Both the position numbers and the translations under genes were made by a program. DNA of 64,000 nucleotides, from the NCBI RefSeq assembly GCF_016906535.1, contig NC_057371.1, forward strand, positions 2,790,001 through 2,854,000. Direction: 5' to 3'. Positions 24,628-37,514 of the stretch are shown piece after piece. The stretch comes from Rhizoctonia solani (lineage: Eukaryota > Basidiomycota > Agaricomycetes > Cantharellales > Ceratobasidiaceae). The notes under the pieces are model-generated. The model saw only the letters and a list, made by a program, of their open reading frames with translations. It had not been told where the DNA came from and searched no databases. Each line of letters opens with the position of its first letter. Position 1 is the stretch's first letter.

Positions 24628-27600
24628 CTACGAGGACGCAGCCCAATCGGAGCTCCGCCCAAACAACTCGATCGAATGATCCGCACACCAGAATATCTTT
24701 TCAGTCGTCGTTCGTCCTGTCCAGCTCAGCTGGTCTCGGAACACCATCGCCTGCGATCATCCATTAGTTACGATTTCTCTGGCGCAATGATACTCTGGGC
24801 TCACCTGCTGCGCACCAAACGGTCGCCATTCCCGCCCGAACCCCTCAGGGTTCTCCTCCAGCGCATCGATAAGAACGCTCACATCCGCCATCGCACTCTG
24901 TATCACCCTCACCGCTGCCAACGTCACCAGCTCCTTTCTGGTCGTTCGGGATGTCGGAGGGGGGAGCGACGTGTTCAGAATATTCGTGAGGGCCGTCCGG
25001 GTGCCGACGAGTAGCTGAATGGCATGGTTAAAGTCTCGTCGTCCTACAAACACAATCGCGCGCATGATCATCTGGTGCGACAGCAACTCCGCCCGTCTTC
25101 GTACAATCGATGCGTCCGACCACGGTTGCTGCAGAGTCCGCTCGTTTGGCGGGTTAATTGCCAACGTGAGCAGCACAGGATGGCCCAGTCGCGTCACGGT
25201 CTTTCCTGTGCTAGGATCAAAAAACCCGCCGTCTACCTCGAACACCGGAGCCTCGTCGATCATCGCATCCATCATCCCTTCCCCAAGCGCCGCATCCGAA
25301 AGCGAGAGCCCGTCGATCCCGAGTCCCATGCGCTGCACAAACGCGTCCGTCGCCGACATCGACTCTTCCCGATGGTGTGACGACCCGCCCAAGGGTGCAC
25401 GGTTGTCCAGCTCGAGCTCCACAATGAGCTCGCGCCGTTCGCCGAACCGGAGCGCCGGTAGAGTCACGTCTACGTCCAGTCCCGAGCTAGCGACCACCGC
25501 GCCGCCAACCCCTGCGACTTTTTTGATCCTGAACCTCGAGTGGTCGAGCACCTTGGCGTGCATCCGCAAGTTCATGACCCCGATCGACATCATCCCGCCC
25601 ACGCACCCGGCCAAGCAGTCCTGCAGCTCGTACCAGTCGCGCACAAACGTATAGCTCCCGCCCGTCGCGTTCGATATCAGCCATAACGGACCGGGGTCGT
25701 GGCTCTTGCCGTACCCAAACGAATGGATCGGGAGCGACGCAGCTTCCGTTCGAGCCATGAGCAAGTCCATCTGCGGCTTGCGAGACGTGTCCGACGCATC
25801 GCATACGAGCACCATCCCGCTGATCGAGTTCTTTTGTTTTCGCTGCAGGACCGTGTCCAGCCCGTGGTTGACTGCAGTCACGACGTCGACTATCTCGTCC
25901 TTGGCGGACGTGACCGAGAACTCGTCCGAGTTGTCTGGCGGGGGGTTCGCCATCGATTCGATGAATCCCGATAGACGGGTGACCGAGCCAGGGCGGCCGA
26001 TCGACAGGAACGGGGTCTTGCGTACCCGTCCGGACTTGCCGACTTGGAAGGTGACCAGCGCGAATCGGTCCCTCGGACCGAGCGAAGCGACAAGGAAATC
26101 GAGGGCATTGCGAATCACCCTATGTTTGAGCTGTGCGGTCGACGGGTTGGCGGAAGGGGGAGGGAGGGAGACCACGGCGATGACATCCATCGGTCCATGG
26201 GGCAGAGGCGGCAAAGCATTGGACGGCCCGGTACTGACATGGGGGGCAACATGCACATACGGTTCCGGAGACTTGGAGTACGATGGGTACCCGCCGCCTG
26301 CGGAAGAGGCAGTGGAACTGAGCGTGGACCGTTGTCCGGAATGGAGTAGCGAATCCGCACCAATGCTCGACGCCGTTGTCGCTGCACTCCTCGCCCTCGT
26401 CCCTTTTCCTCCAGCCTGAGCCGCCCCACCAAATTCGACGAGATCTTGTATCTGGATGTTGTTTGCCGCTCGTTGGGCATTGACAAGGCCTTGGATGGTC
26501 GCGCGCCAGTTCTCGAGGGACGAGTGATCGCGGAATATGAGGATAAATGACTCCAGTCGCTCGTCCTCCATATCAATTGTCAGACTGAGCTCGCCCGCGA
26601 CCGAAGTGTCCAATAGCCGTTTGATATGACGAATGTATATCCGGCCCTTGAGGCGCAGAACCGACTTGGAACCAAACGGACCAGGAGAGGTTGCCCCGCT
26701 CGCAAGCGAAGAGCCATCAAATGACCCAGCGCCAGAGCCGGTTTGCAATAGCCGGCCGAGGGTTTTCTTCTTCTTCCAGCACGCATATGATAGCTTCCTT
26801 GAACAGATATACGTAGAACTCCCTCACAAGCGAATCTCGGCGCACGGACAGAATGTCGAACATTTGTAATGGGCCGAGTGCGTCCATTGGGTGGCCCTTC
26901 CAGTCCACTAGTCTGTTTTGCAGGTCCTCGGCTACTCGGGCGAACGGGGTGTTGGAAGGGGGAGTGGCGTTGTAGCTGTATGGACCAGGTGCGTCATCGG
27001 TGGGCGGAGGAGTGGCGTATCGCTGCGGGGCTGTGATGACCGGACCTGGTACGGGGGCACTCCCTCGGCGACTGGGCAGCTCGACGGTAATGAGGCATGT
27101 GATACTCTGTGTGGGTTCATGGGTGCGGGTAATCGATGGGAACTCTGAGCGGACGGATATAGAGGGAGCGACGACGTAATCCGAGCTGGCGCTGCCACCT
27201 GAGCGGACACTAGCATTGGTGGGGGGTTCCAGGGGGTCATCGTCGGTGGGGTCATGGGGGGCAGGGGTGGGTGCAGATCGAGGTGTTGGTGTATAACGCA
27301 AAGGTCCGGATGTCTGCTCTCGGCCAGGAAACATCGAGGTCGCATTTTTATCGCCCATTCCGGTCAGCGCCGCCAATTCTATTTCCCATCAGCGCCGAGA
27401 AAAAAAGAAATTAATCCGACTAACTGTTCGACTTGGCTCCGTCTCCATCTCCAACTCGAATAGGCTTTCGACACACCCCACATACTCCCAGATTCTTGCG
27501 CGGCAGTGCTCCCATCCGTGACTGGTTCACCTGGCCATAGACTGCGGTAAAGCAAGCCTGGGAAATGTAAGCAGAATACACAGCAAATGAGAACAAGAGG

Positions 27601-27759
27601 ATGCACCTCGTGCAAGGCATGTCCACACTCGGGAACAATATGAGGCTTTTCGCCAGGAAGTCGAAAGGAGAAGGAAAGACTCTCGCCACAGATGATGCAG
27701 TCCTCCTCCACATCGGCCCCAGGCTCGTTTCGGACAACAGGAAGCGGTCCGGGCGTCAT
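24628..27759 (-). pseudogene. RING-PH-vWA scaffold (Far1/Ste5-type), copy 2, frameshifted
   Basis: Minus-strand exons are 27607-27759 or beyond, 27425-27557, 24805-27378 and 24628-24750. Unlike copy 1 it keeps the sequence upstream of the RING: an in-frame ATG at 27759 begins MTPGPLPVVRNEPGADVEED and runs into the CIICG of the RING, and the frame is open further upstream to 28074. A 2-bp deletion near 26771-26776 (TTCTTCTTCC where copy 1 has TTCTTCTCTTCC) shifts the frame inside the PH-like region after IICVLEE, giving a stop near 26717. The downstream frame is open again to the vWA end. The protein would lose half the PH-like region and all of the vWA. A sequencing error at this CT-rich site is possible; otherwise this copy is broken. 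Confidence 0.75.
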
Positions 27760-29653
27760 GCTCGCAGGCGGCCGATACGAATCAGCGTCAAGTGACTCTT
27801 TCGTCCGCTCACGATGGGAGTGGCTCGACAGTCGGCTCAACAATCCGTGCATCCCCACAGACAACAAACACCGGAACAGGGCCCTCGCTCTCGGATGTAT
27901 TTGTTTTCCCTTCGGATATCTCGGATACCCTCCTTCCGGTGCCCGGATCCCTTCGGCTGTGCTGGCACTCCCCCTGGCTTCTAGCCAGCCTGTCCTTGTC
28001 TTCTGGTGCGTCTTGCCTGTGTGTGCGCCCCAAGGCCTCCAACCTGCTTGCAAATCGTAGTCCGCACTTGACAATCTCGGTTAGCCTTTGTCGTCGATCA
28101 CTTTGCGTCTTGCGAGCTTATTTCAACTCGATGACATGGCAACCGTCTCGTCTCCAATCGGGCCTCGACAAGGGATCATGCTCACCCAATTATAGTCTGT
28201 TAGTGTGATATTAGACTCTCGTTGTACCATTCGGGAGCTTGTTTGTTTCCAGTCCCGCATATACCCAGCATTTCTTTCGCATTACATGTCTCGGAATGAA
28301 TAATCTACGATTGTCACTCCACCCGACGGACCTTGCAACGTGACTCACAAGTGTCATTGAGATACTCACCACCCCACATAGCGGGATAGGTCCAAATATA
28401 AAATTCATCCCCTGAGCAATGTGAGCGGTGAGTATCCAGTGAGTTTATTGCATATCATACAAGATCATACACAGCCGATTTCATCACCGAGTGCAGAGTA
28501 TTCGTGTTCACGGGGCTCCATCACACTTCGAAGGGGATCCCTTTACAGTTTTTCATTCGGTCCGTTGGTCATCTGAACCTCGCGCAATGCTTCTCACAAC
28601 ATTCTATACTGTATCGGGCCAAGTGTGTTATGATTTGGGACCAGGTGCTTGAATAAACTAGCCTACAAAAGAACGGATGGGTCGTATCTACATTTTCTGA
28701 AATACTCTCATGCGAATGTATGTTTCAAATTGATGCCTACTGCTCGCAGAATACCTTTGTACTCACTGAGAGGGTACTGTCATTGTCATTGGATGGTCCA
28801 GCCAGGCGGCGCATAGTACAAGACTTAGTAGAGCAGAGAATCCAATCTCAGAATTTGAAGAGAAGTGTGATTACCTATCTAGTTAGAATCCAAAGAACCA
28901 AGGTAAGGAATACATGTAGCGTGCTGCAAGGACAGGATTCTGTCTTGACCGCCGGCCCCCACTCGACACGTTGTTCTTCAGAGGTGTCTATGCACCTAAG
29001 ATAATATCGTGTACACCCTCAACTCTCAAAAATACAGGAGGTCTAGAACACTCGGAATCTCGCCCAATACATTCATTTATCGTTTAAGGACATTGTGCGA
29101 AATTAACAGATCTCACGTGATCCGACCCTGAGTGCTATTGTGGCTGTGTCGGAAATATTCACCCAGTCGGTCGATCCCCAATCCCGATTGCGACTTGCCA
29201 ACTGTCCATTGACTTCGACTCGTTCGAGTGCCTCGGCATGGTGGTATCGCACTGTGTATTTTCATGCAGACGCCATCCATGCTCGTAGGAATATCAAGCC
29301 AACTTAAATTGTAATTTAATCTCGGCTGTGTCCTATTAATGTTCAACTGACCCGAGAATAGACAACTTGTCAATCGATTCAACTTGCGACTTGGCCACTA
29401 TAATGGTGGTATTTTCGGACATCTTGGCTCCAAAGTGTGCCCTGGCACTGCACGCCATGCTATCGGGGCATTCCAATCGCGACCCATAACACGATTTGCT
29501 GGTAGGCTAGCCCAATAGTCCACATCATACCGTTGCTTACCTAGCCACACAGGCGCCATTAAATACGCGGTCAGGTCGCCTATTGTGAGCGATAAAGGAA
29601 AAGGCTCAAACTATAACAATCAATTCAACAACATCCGCAGTCTTGGTGATCCG
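27760..29653. other. Intergenic region right of the duplication
   Basis: The first 300 bases probably encode more of the scaffold N-terminus on the minus strand: one frame is open to 28074 and another at 27809-28042. The remaining 1.5 kb has only short unsupported frames on both strands and no recognisable repeat. Confidence 0.45.
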
Positions 29654-31856
29654 ATGACAGGACTGACCCGCAATGCATTGGCCATTCAACGACATCAGCC
29701 ACAAGACGACATATTTATCGAAACTAAGCGTTCAAATCGAGTCATATCAATTCGCAAACCACGATTTCCACAGCGTTTTCACCCAGAGCTATCAGAGGAA
29801 CAGAGACATATATTGGATCGGGTGTTGCGAGGCGAGAGTGTTTTTTTCACTGGCTCTGCAGGTAGGTGTTGTATTTGAATATTTAAACCAATTAGAGACT
29901 GACAAACTGTTGGAGGTACCGGAAAGTCCGTCTTGCTCAGATCCATCATTGCTGCTCTCGGAGGGCCCTCGGACAAGGTTGCTGTGACCTCGAGCACCGG
30001 AATATCCGCAGTGCATATTGGTGGCCAAACCCTTCACTCATTTGCTGGTGCGAAAGACAAGCAACTTGATATTCAATCATTGACGTAGTGCTCCCTTCCT
30101 AGGTGTTGGTCTAGGTCACGGAGACATAAATAAACTCGCTGCGCGGATAAAGCAAGATAGCGTGACCAGTTGGCGTTGGAGGAAGGTCAAGGTTTTAATC
30201 ATCGATGAGAGTGAGTTTGGCCGTGATGACCAAGCTCGATATTAAATATCAGTATAACAGTATCGATGGTGGATGCTGCTTGGTTTGATCAATTAGAAGA
30301 ACTCTCTCGCAGAGTACGGGGGAAAAAGAAGCCGTTTGGTGGTATCCAGGTATGATGAACCTTTATTTCAAAAGCTCACTCGGCTCAATCAGCCAAAGCT
30401 TGTTATATGCGGCGATTTTTTCCAACTGCCGCCGGTCCCCAATCGTGACATAACAGACGCACCTGCTTCTTTCGTTTTTGATTCTTGGAGTTGGGACCAT
30501 TGCATTAAATCACAATTTATGCTCACTCAGGTGTTTCGGCAAAAAGATCCTAGTGAGTGCTTCGTCTCAGCTTCAAAGATGCGTCAATTAACATAGGGAC
30601 AGGACTCGTAAAAATGTTAAACGATGCCCGTGTAGGAATCGTAACTGACGAATCGGCCCGGTTATTGAGATCTTTATCTCGTCCTGTTCACTACGAGGAT
30701 GGCATTGGTCCTACAGAGCTTTACCCTCGGCGATTTGAGGCTGACCAGGCAAATCGGAAACAACTGTTAGCGCTTCCTGGGGAACGACGGGTGTATTCTG
30801 CTTACGACGCGTACGGAAAGGGCGACGATGGCGAAGACATTGATCCGGAGCGCGCAGCAAAGTTATTTGCGGGTATGATCGTACCTAAATTATTACCGCT
30901 AAAGGTAGGCCTATCATTGGCTTCTGTGTTCGTAACTCACCGAGTACAGGTTGGAGCCCAAGTCATGTGCTTGAGGGTGGGTAGTTTTTCCAATCTTTTT
31001 TGACGAGAGACTCAGAGAATACGTAGAATATTAATCAAAAAGGTCTTGTAAACGGTTCTGTCGGAAGGGTCGTTGACTTTATGACACCTGGCCAAGCACG
31101 CACCTACGCCGAGAGCAAAGATCGGTGGTCGATAGTTACAAGCATCAAAGAACCAAAATCTCCAAATAAGACAGAAGTATCTACCGTTGATACTCGAGTT
31201 CCCGGAAGAGCGACCCAGTCTGCGTGGTCTTCAGAGTTTTACGAGCAGATGGAATGGCCTCTGGTGCAGTTCACTGATGGACAATGTGTGCTGATGGGCC
31301 CCACGAACTTCACGGTAGAAACCCGTGAGGGTACTATGGAGATTCAACGACTCCAGGTAAGTATTTGAATAAACAGCTCGAACAGCGCCTCATATTTGAG
31401 ACTCGTAGGTTCCTCTAGTACTCGCATGGGCATTGACGGTTAGTATATTTGGTAATCTTGCTATCGACACTACTAAGTTGTCAAAATAGGTTCATAAATC
31501 CCAGGGGCAGACCTTGGAACGAGTAAAGATAAGCCTTCATCGAACGTTTGAGAAAGGACAAGGTATGTATCTTTATAAGGAAGATAGGAAGAATCGATCT
31601 CAAATAGTGCTTAGCCTATGTCGCTTTGTCTCGGTGTACGTCTTTGGAAACTCTCGAGGTATATGGGTTCGACAGAGAGCGTTCTGTGCAAGCTCATCCA
31701 CGGTACGTGATATGCGTGCGAGAACTTTTCGGCACATTTATCGGTTTATTAAGGGTACAACAATGGGTTAAAACTCTTACTACTCTCAACCGCTTCATTT
31801 CACCCGCGTCCGGTTCAAGTGTTAGCCGTGGGACCCAGTCGCGACAAGAGATTTGA
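29654..31856 (+). CDS. PIF1-family DNA helicase, first of a tandem pair
   Basis: Exons are 29654-29861, 29916-30047, 30103-30210, 30261-30349, 30399-30552, 30597-30904, 30950-30976, 31027-31356, 31409-31438, 31490-31562, 31615-31702 and 31754-31856, all with GT-AG introns. Superfamily 1 motifs appear in order: SGSAG/GTGKS (Walker A, split by an intron), VLIIDEISMV (Walker B), [19 protein letters not shown], a [10 protein letters not shown] region, VHKSQGQTL and [19 protein letters not shown]1 helicases unwind DNA 5' to 3' in genome and mitochondrial maintenance; Agaricomycetes also carry many lineage-specific copies. The reading frame is open 69 bases upstream of the ATG chosen, so the start may lie in an earlier exon. 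The lack of a long N-terminus or Helitron Rep domain argues against it being a Helitron. Confidence 0.85.
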
Positions 31857-32621
31857 TAGTAAGATAATGTATTATGCTCTTAGTTCTCATTTGTGTATCA
31901 CGATCAGCCAAGCTTCCCCCGAATAAAACCACTTTTCTTTTCCAGTCGCATGTCATCTTGAATGGTATAATATGTGTGTTATCTTATTTGTCGTTACGTT
32001 ACTCATGTCATGACGCTTCGTTTGAAATCACACGTTGCGGCTGCTTGCTTGCTTCCACAGCACACATCGATTGTTTACGCATCTTAAGCTTGGATAATAT
32101 AACGCGCATCGTACGGTACTTGTCGCATCTAAAGCACCAATGAGCTCGAATGTCTGGTGTGCAATACGAACGCCCGGGCCCCGTGGACTTTCGAAAGTTC
32201 TAACATCGCTCGCCGAAGTTCACGAAGCCGTAAGTATGCTGTAAGTAGCACAAGCAATTCAGCAGCATAACTGATATGTAATTGCTCCTGGGCTCCCTGA
32301 AACTCTATGAATACTTTATAAATCAAGCTTGAGCGATATCCACAAGGCGAGGCGAAATGGTGTAAGTCATTTGGCGAGGCCTGTGCTTGGTTGAGCGAAC
32401 ACCGGTCACCGAAATCTCAATCAAAGTGCGCAGAGCGTGACGAGCCAGAGTCTCCCCGCCAATGTGAGTTTCGCTAGTAAATAGCACTAACTTCATATAA
32501 CTAAGCCCCCTTTGCTAATGCAGCACGGATTCGTGCTACGTTTCCATATTCGGTCGGTAGTCCCTCGTCGTCAACCAGTAAGCCTCGCCGTAGACACGGG
32601 GATAACGCAAACTCAAAACAG
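31857..32621. other. Spacer between helicase genes, with a probable 5' exon of the second
   Basis: The first 450 bases hold nothing I can support. At about 32330-32464 a frame rich in Glu, Lys and Ser ends at a good donor (GTGAGT), and the acceptor at 32520 (ATGCAG) restores the frame that runs into the ATG at 32622. This is probably an upstream exon of the second helicase; I could not find its start. Confidence 0.5.
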
Positions 32622-35296
32622 ATGAGATCCTCCTCGTCCTCCTCCATGCGAATGCCGGGTGGATTCCCAGCAGCTACAGGCGATCCGGAGGGACTGGAAT
32701 GCAATTATGGTGATACCAACCAGAGCGAACCGCCGGTGGACTTAGAGCTCAAGAGAGATGATTTCAACATTACACCCCCGTCTACGCAAAGCACAACTCT
32801 TTCGTGTAGCTCCTCACCGTTAAAGGCACCTAATTCAGACAATCTATCCGACTACTCGTATCCTTCGCAGGGGTCCCCTATCGAAGGAAAGTTGGAATGC
32901 GGACGGCCATTTGCACTCAATCCCACGACTGCCTCTGAATTTGGGTCTTCCCAACAGTCCCAGGCCACACACCAATCTACTCCTCCGAATGACAAAACCT
33001 TCCAGCCAGACCCCCCATTAGCAGGCTCGGACCTTCATACCGAGGCGGAAATCATATTATCTGAGGAACAAAAGCATGTTTTGGACTTAGTCCTGCAAGG
33101 GAAGAGTGTGTTTTTTACCGGCTCGGCCGGTGCGTCCCCCAATGTATAATCTTACGATTTTATCTTTTTACTAATTGAAATTGTAGGAACCGGCAAGTCC
33201 GTCCTGTTACAAAACATTATCAAGACTCTGCATGACAGAGAAACGGAAGGGGTCTACGTGACTGCAAGCACCGGGATAGCTGCGATTAACATAAAAGGAC
33301 AAACCCTCCATGCTTTTGCAGGTCAGTTCAAATTGATTCACTTTGATGATCTCCAAGCGAATAGAATTATTCAGGAGTTGGACTTGGCAACCAATCACGC
33401 GGTACGCTCATTTCACGAGCTTCGAAAACCAGAGGTGTGCCCGAACGATGGAGGGATGCGAATATTTTAATCATTGACGAAAGTGGGTCAACATTGGCGA
33501 AAAGCCACACACGTGCTCATCATAGGATCACAGTTTCAATGGTAGCCGCTCATTGGTTTGATGACCTTGAAGCAATTGCCAGATCAGTTAGAGAAAGCAA
33601 GAAACCCTTTGGTGGAATACAGGTATCTCGCGCAGCTGACTCGTGTCTTCGGTGTCTAAGCTGCATATAGCTCGTCATTTGCGGTGACTTCTTTCAGCTC
33701 CCCCCAGTCCCCGATTACAACGAGGCACAAACCGGACGTTATACCGATTTCGCGTTTCGAGCTGTTTCTTGGAAGCGAGCGGTTCCAATAATGGTCACTT
33801 TAAAACAAGTATTCAGGCAGAAGCAACCCGGTACGGTAGAGGTTTAATTCATATTTTTGGCCAGATGTTGAACTTGTTTTAGAACTCATTAACATGCTGA
33901 ACGACATGCGCGTTGGGAAATTATCCGAGAGGACGAATCGTTTATTTCGGAGCCTTTCCCGACCGGTAGTCTATCCTGATGGTATTTTACCAACCACAAT
34001 TATGCCTTTACGACGACAGGTCCAACAATCGAACCAAATGCAGCTCGATCAATTGCCGGAGAACGCAATTGCCTTTAATGCCAATGATTCATTCTTCCAA
34101 GATTATGAAGGCAATCCCATTCGACCAGCGTACGGAAAGACGCTACTGGACCGGTTTATTTCACATACTATTGAACTTAAAGTAAGCTTTGTTGTACATC
34201 TCTCCGATTCCGGTTTAATCATTGTAGTGTCATACAGACTGGGGCACAAGTGATGTGCGTCAAGGTATGTATTGTTCCTTTTGAGCGGCCTACGCTAATT
34301 TCTTAATCAAGAACATGCGTACTGCGGGTCTGGTGAACGGCTCTATCGGAAGGATAATTGGCTTCAAGACGCCGTGGGAGGTCCGTAGGGGTTGGTCTGC
34401 TCGTATCACAGACGGTGATCTTTCAGACCCTACTCCGTCAGCTTGCCAGAGCTGTGGCCGACCGCATACAAGAGTTTCGAGTCAGAAAGAGGCGAAAGCG
34501 TCCCAACAGATAAACCTAGAAGCATCAACTAGTAATGCACAGTTGAATGGACCCAGCAATTCGACCCCCGAAAGACTAACAGGCAGCCAATCAAATTCTG
34601 CTCTTTCCTCGGAAGTCAACCTGGATTACTATACTCGAATAGCTAGTGATCTTGAGCCTGATCTTGCAAATCGCGATAAGCATCAATCAGACGTCAATCA
34701 CGCGTATGAATCAAGCAGATGGCCACTTGTGCAGTATACAAATGGTATGAGGGTGTTAATGGGGCCTGTGTCATTCACACATGAGGGGCCAGAGGGAGAG
34801 GTTCAGGCTAGTCGACTGCAGGTTCGTTCGTCGTGTGATACATTTATGCATCATTATTCAATTGAAAGGGGCAGGTACCATTGATACTTGCTTGGGCACT
34901 GACAGTCCATAAATCTCAAGGCCAAACACTTGATCGTGTCAAGGTAGATTTGAATGGAATATTTGAGAAGGGCCAAGGTGAGCAATTTAGTGTACTTGAA
35001 TACTTCTATGAGCTTAGAGAACATGCAGCATATGTCGCGCTCTCTCGTTGTACTTCTTTGGAAGGCCTGGAAGTGCACAACTTTATCCCCGAAGTTGTGA
35101 TGGCCCATCCCGCGTATGCTCTATATCTCTTTGGCTTAACACTAGGCTAATACACTTACATAGGGTATTGAACTGGTCTCGCTCCTTGCCCTCCTACCTA
35201 CCATCTGGATCGGCTGTCCCTGACTCCCATGAATGCATGGATGAACCGGATTCCGATGAAGAACGGCTGGCAATTGAGATGTATCATAATCTATGA
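32622..35296 (+). CDS. PIF1-family DNA helicase, second of a tandem pair
   Basis: Exons are 32622-33129, 33187-33321, 33375-33482, 33534-33622, 33671-33830, 33883-34181, 34238-34264, 34312-34821, 34875-34977, 35030-35113 and 35164-35296. The motif series matches the first helicase: SGSAG/GTGKS-type Walker A (FFTGSAG then GTGKSVLL), [44 protein letters not shown] and [16 protein letters not shown]. Intron positions largely agree with the first copy, so the pair arose by an old tandem duplication. This copy has a longer Ser/Pro-rich N-terminus and a longer insert between the NGSIGR and LVQYTNG motifs. Its coding frame probably continues upstream of 32622 through an exon ending near 32464. Confidence 0.85.
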
Positions 35297-35497
35297 ATTT
35301 GCTCTATGCTTCGTCTCATTATTTATCTGTTTCTCTCGATCGAAATTATGGCACAAGCACGTGTGTATGATGGCTTCTGGCTGATCGCTTAAGATAGCAT
35401 ACTTTCAAGAGGCGCGCCTATCCACTCCGTGGTCACGTGGTAAACGATACATACGTCTACCCCTGATCTCTCTACTTTGCTGTGGCTGATTCAACCA

Positions 35498-37514
35498 TGG
35501 CGTCATGTTTCGAGAGCATCTCCAACGAAGTCATTGTAAAAATACTGCACTGCTGCCGCTATAAAGAAGTACTTCGATTTGCTATGGTAAGTCTGAGCAC
35601 GTCAACCAAAGTGGCTGGCTTAGCGCGCTTATTCCCTACGGACAGACTTGTAAAAGGCACAATAATGTGGTCGCAAACTCTGCCAGCTTGCGCTTGCAGG
35701 TTGAACTGGAGGCAAGCAATTTGGAGATGATATCCGGTTCGCATAGGGGAGGCGCGGGCTATGTAAAAATATTGGAAGAGCTACAAAGTTACCAGAAGGG
35801 TGAGCGATTTAACTTCAGAATACATATAGCAAATCTGCATGAGCTCAACTGTGCCTCTCTACTTAGCATGGCTGAACCTGAAACTGAAAGAACCAACTTT
35901 TCAGGCCATAAGGGGAGACATCTTAAAGTGGGAACATCGCGAAGCATACTGCGCGGCGTCCTACTCTACCAATTCATATTCCTCGTCTAATGCGGACTCG
36001 ATTCAAGTTGGACATCTCGACTCCCTCGACCCTCCGAAATCAGTTACAATGCCGAGCGATTTTGAAGATTTCACGGTAGATCCCGGACAAGACTTGGTTG
36101 CATTGCTCAGAATCTCATCTCGTGCGTAAGTTGGAATTTCCTTGTTTCCGCCTCCTAGACTCAATAGTAGAAAACAAGCCGAAAACTTTTGGAGATCAAA
36201 CTTTGCTCAATCGCTACTGGGCTTGCTCATCCACTTGCACTCGATAACTTGCTCATAGAAGTTGATTTTGAGCTTCCCTCGGCAAGAGTCAGCGCATTCA
36301 CCCTTGATATCATGGGTGATCGACTGGCAATCAAGATCTCACATCCAGCCATCCATCGGTACGAAATAATAGTCTGGAATTGGAAGCTGGGAAAGTTACT
36401 CCTGAGAACTGGATCCAGCATAGGGGTTGGCGATTTCGTTTTTCTGGATAACCTGAATTTCGTGGTCTTATCAATTAAACCGGATCAAGGTTACCTACGA
36501 TTGATCACCCTCTTGATTTATTCCTTATCTTCGTACCCCTCCGATACCACGCCATCCGGTGCTTATGCTCGTGCTTCACAAAGTGACTGTGCCCAGCCAA
36601 TTCTTGAGTTGGACTTCCCTCGGGTGGAGGGCCACACTCAAGTTTTATATGATTACCTCTTTGAATCGGATCCTTCTCCTGGACGAGCAATCCACATACC
36701 ATCAGTTGGTATTGTTCAACGTACTGTGCCCACGCTTGGTATAGGTATGACCCTCCGACCGATAGGGGTCCGTGCTAACCCCATGTTTCTTCGAATCTTT
36801 ATCGATACACGGCACCTTAGCCGTTTTCTTTCTGACCGACCCAAAACGAATAACACAGTCAATGTACCTTGGGATAAATGGGGCCCGGAGGCTAGCCGAT
36901 GGTTCTGGTGCGATGACGACGTAACTCATGGGATGCGGTGGACCTCTGGTTCTCGATTCGTTAGCGTGCGTAGGAATTCCGAGTCGGCGCTTGATGATCT
37001 CTCAGTCTTTGATTTTGATCCTCAATCGACTGCAAGGCATGCTGAAAAACCAGGTGCCCATTCTGGAATCCGTTCATACATGGAAATGATTAGATCCATC
37101 GTATCGGAAGGAAAAGGTCTATCCATGGCGCGGAAGATTTCTGACTTTTGGGGGTCCGACTTGCCTTTGTTGATGGAAACTATAGACGATAGTATGCCAA
37201 CTGTTATCAAGGAAAGCTTCGAGTATCCAGTGGAATCTCGTCTTCCGTATCGTTTTATCACCCGACCGCGGTTCGTACCAAAGCACATGGACTGGTTGAT
37301 TGACGGGTCCCACATCATCGCAATCGACGTTAGTAATATTGCATACCCGAGAAGTAAAGGATACTTATTACCAGAATATAGGACAAGAGTGAAAAAATGC
37401 TTGTGTATAAGCTTCAAATCTGAAAGACATCGCCGTGTCCCGTTATGTAAGTTTGGGATACCAAAGGAGTTTTTAATTATGCTAATCTATCCTCTAGTGT
37501 TTCGTGAATTTTGA
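35498..37514 (+). CDS. F-box domain protein
   Basis: Exons are 35498-35586, 35646-35799, 35867-36125, 36179-37446 and 37498-37514, with GT-AG introns of about 51-67 nt. The N-terminus (residues about 1-40) reads as an F-box: FESISNEVIVKILHCC, then a conserved VLRFAM and TCKRHN across the first intron. The rest is about 550 residues of unassigned sequence with a WD/beta-propeller-like feel (repeating hydrophobic strands such as YEIIVWNWKLGKLLL) but no clear repeat signature. F-box proteins bring substrates to SCF ubiquitin ligases; this type is strongly expanded in mushrooms and relatives. The start at 35498 is a well-placed ATG with A at -3 (AACCATGG). The last exon is only 17 bases and its placement is less certain. 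Confidence 0.75.

Larger units (their letters stand above)
16420..27722. repeat. Tandem segmental duplication, unit 2 (part matched to unit 1)
   Basis: This is the direct copy of 1-10622. It differs by about 3 % substitutions in the AAA gene region, by roughly 680 extra bases around 23340-24020, and by a 2-bp deletion near 26773. Unit 2 probably begins at 10623, but the counterpart of 10623-16419 lies left of the window and cannot be compared. Confidence 0.95.

Noticed and set aside
29654..35296. Helitron transposon carrying the PIF1 helicases
   Set aside because: There is no Rep/HUH domain, no CTRR-type 3' hairpin end and no single large RepHel frame; both genes are ordinary intron-rich helicases.
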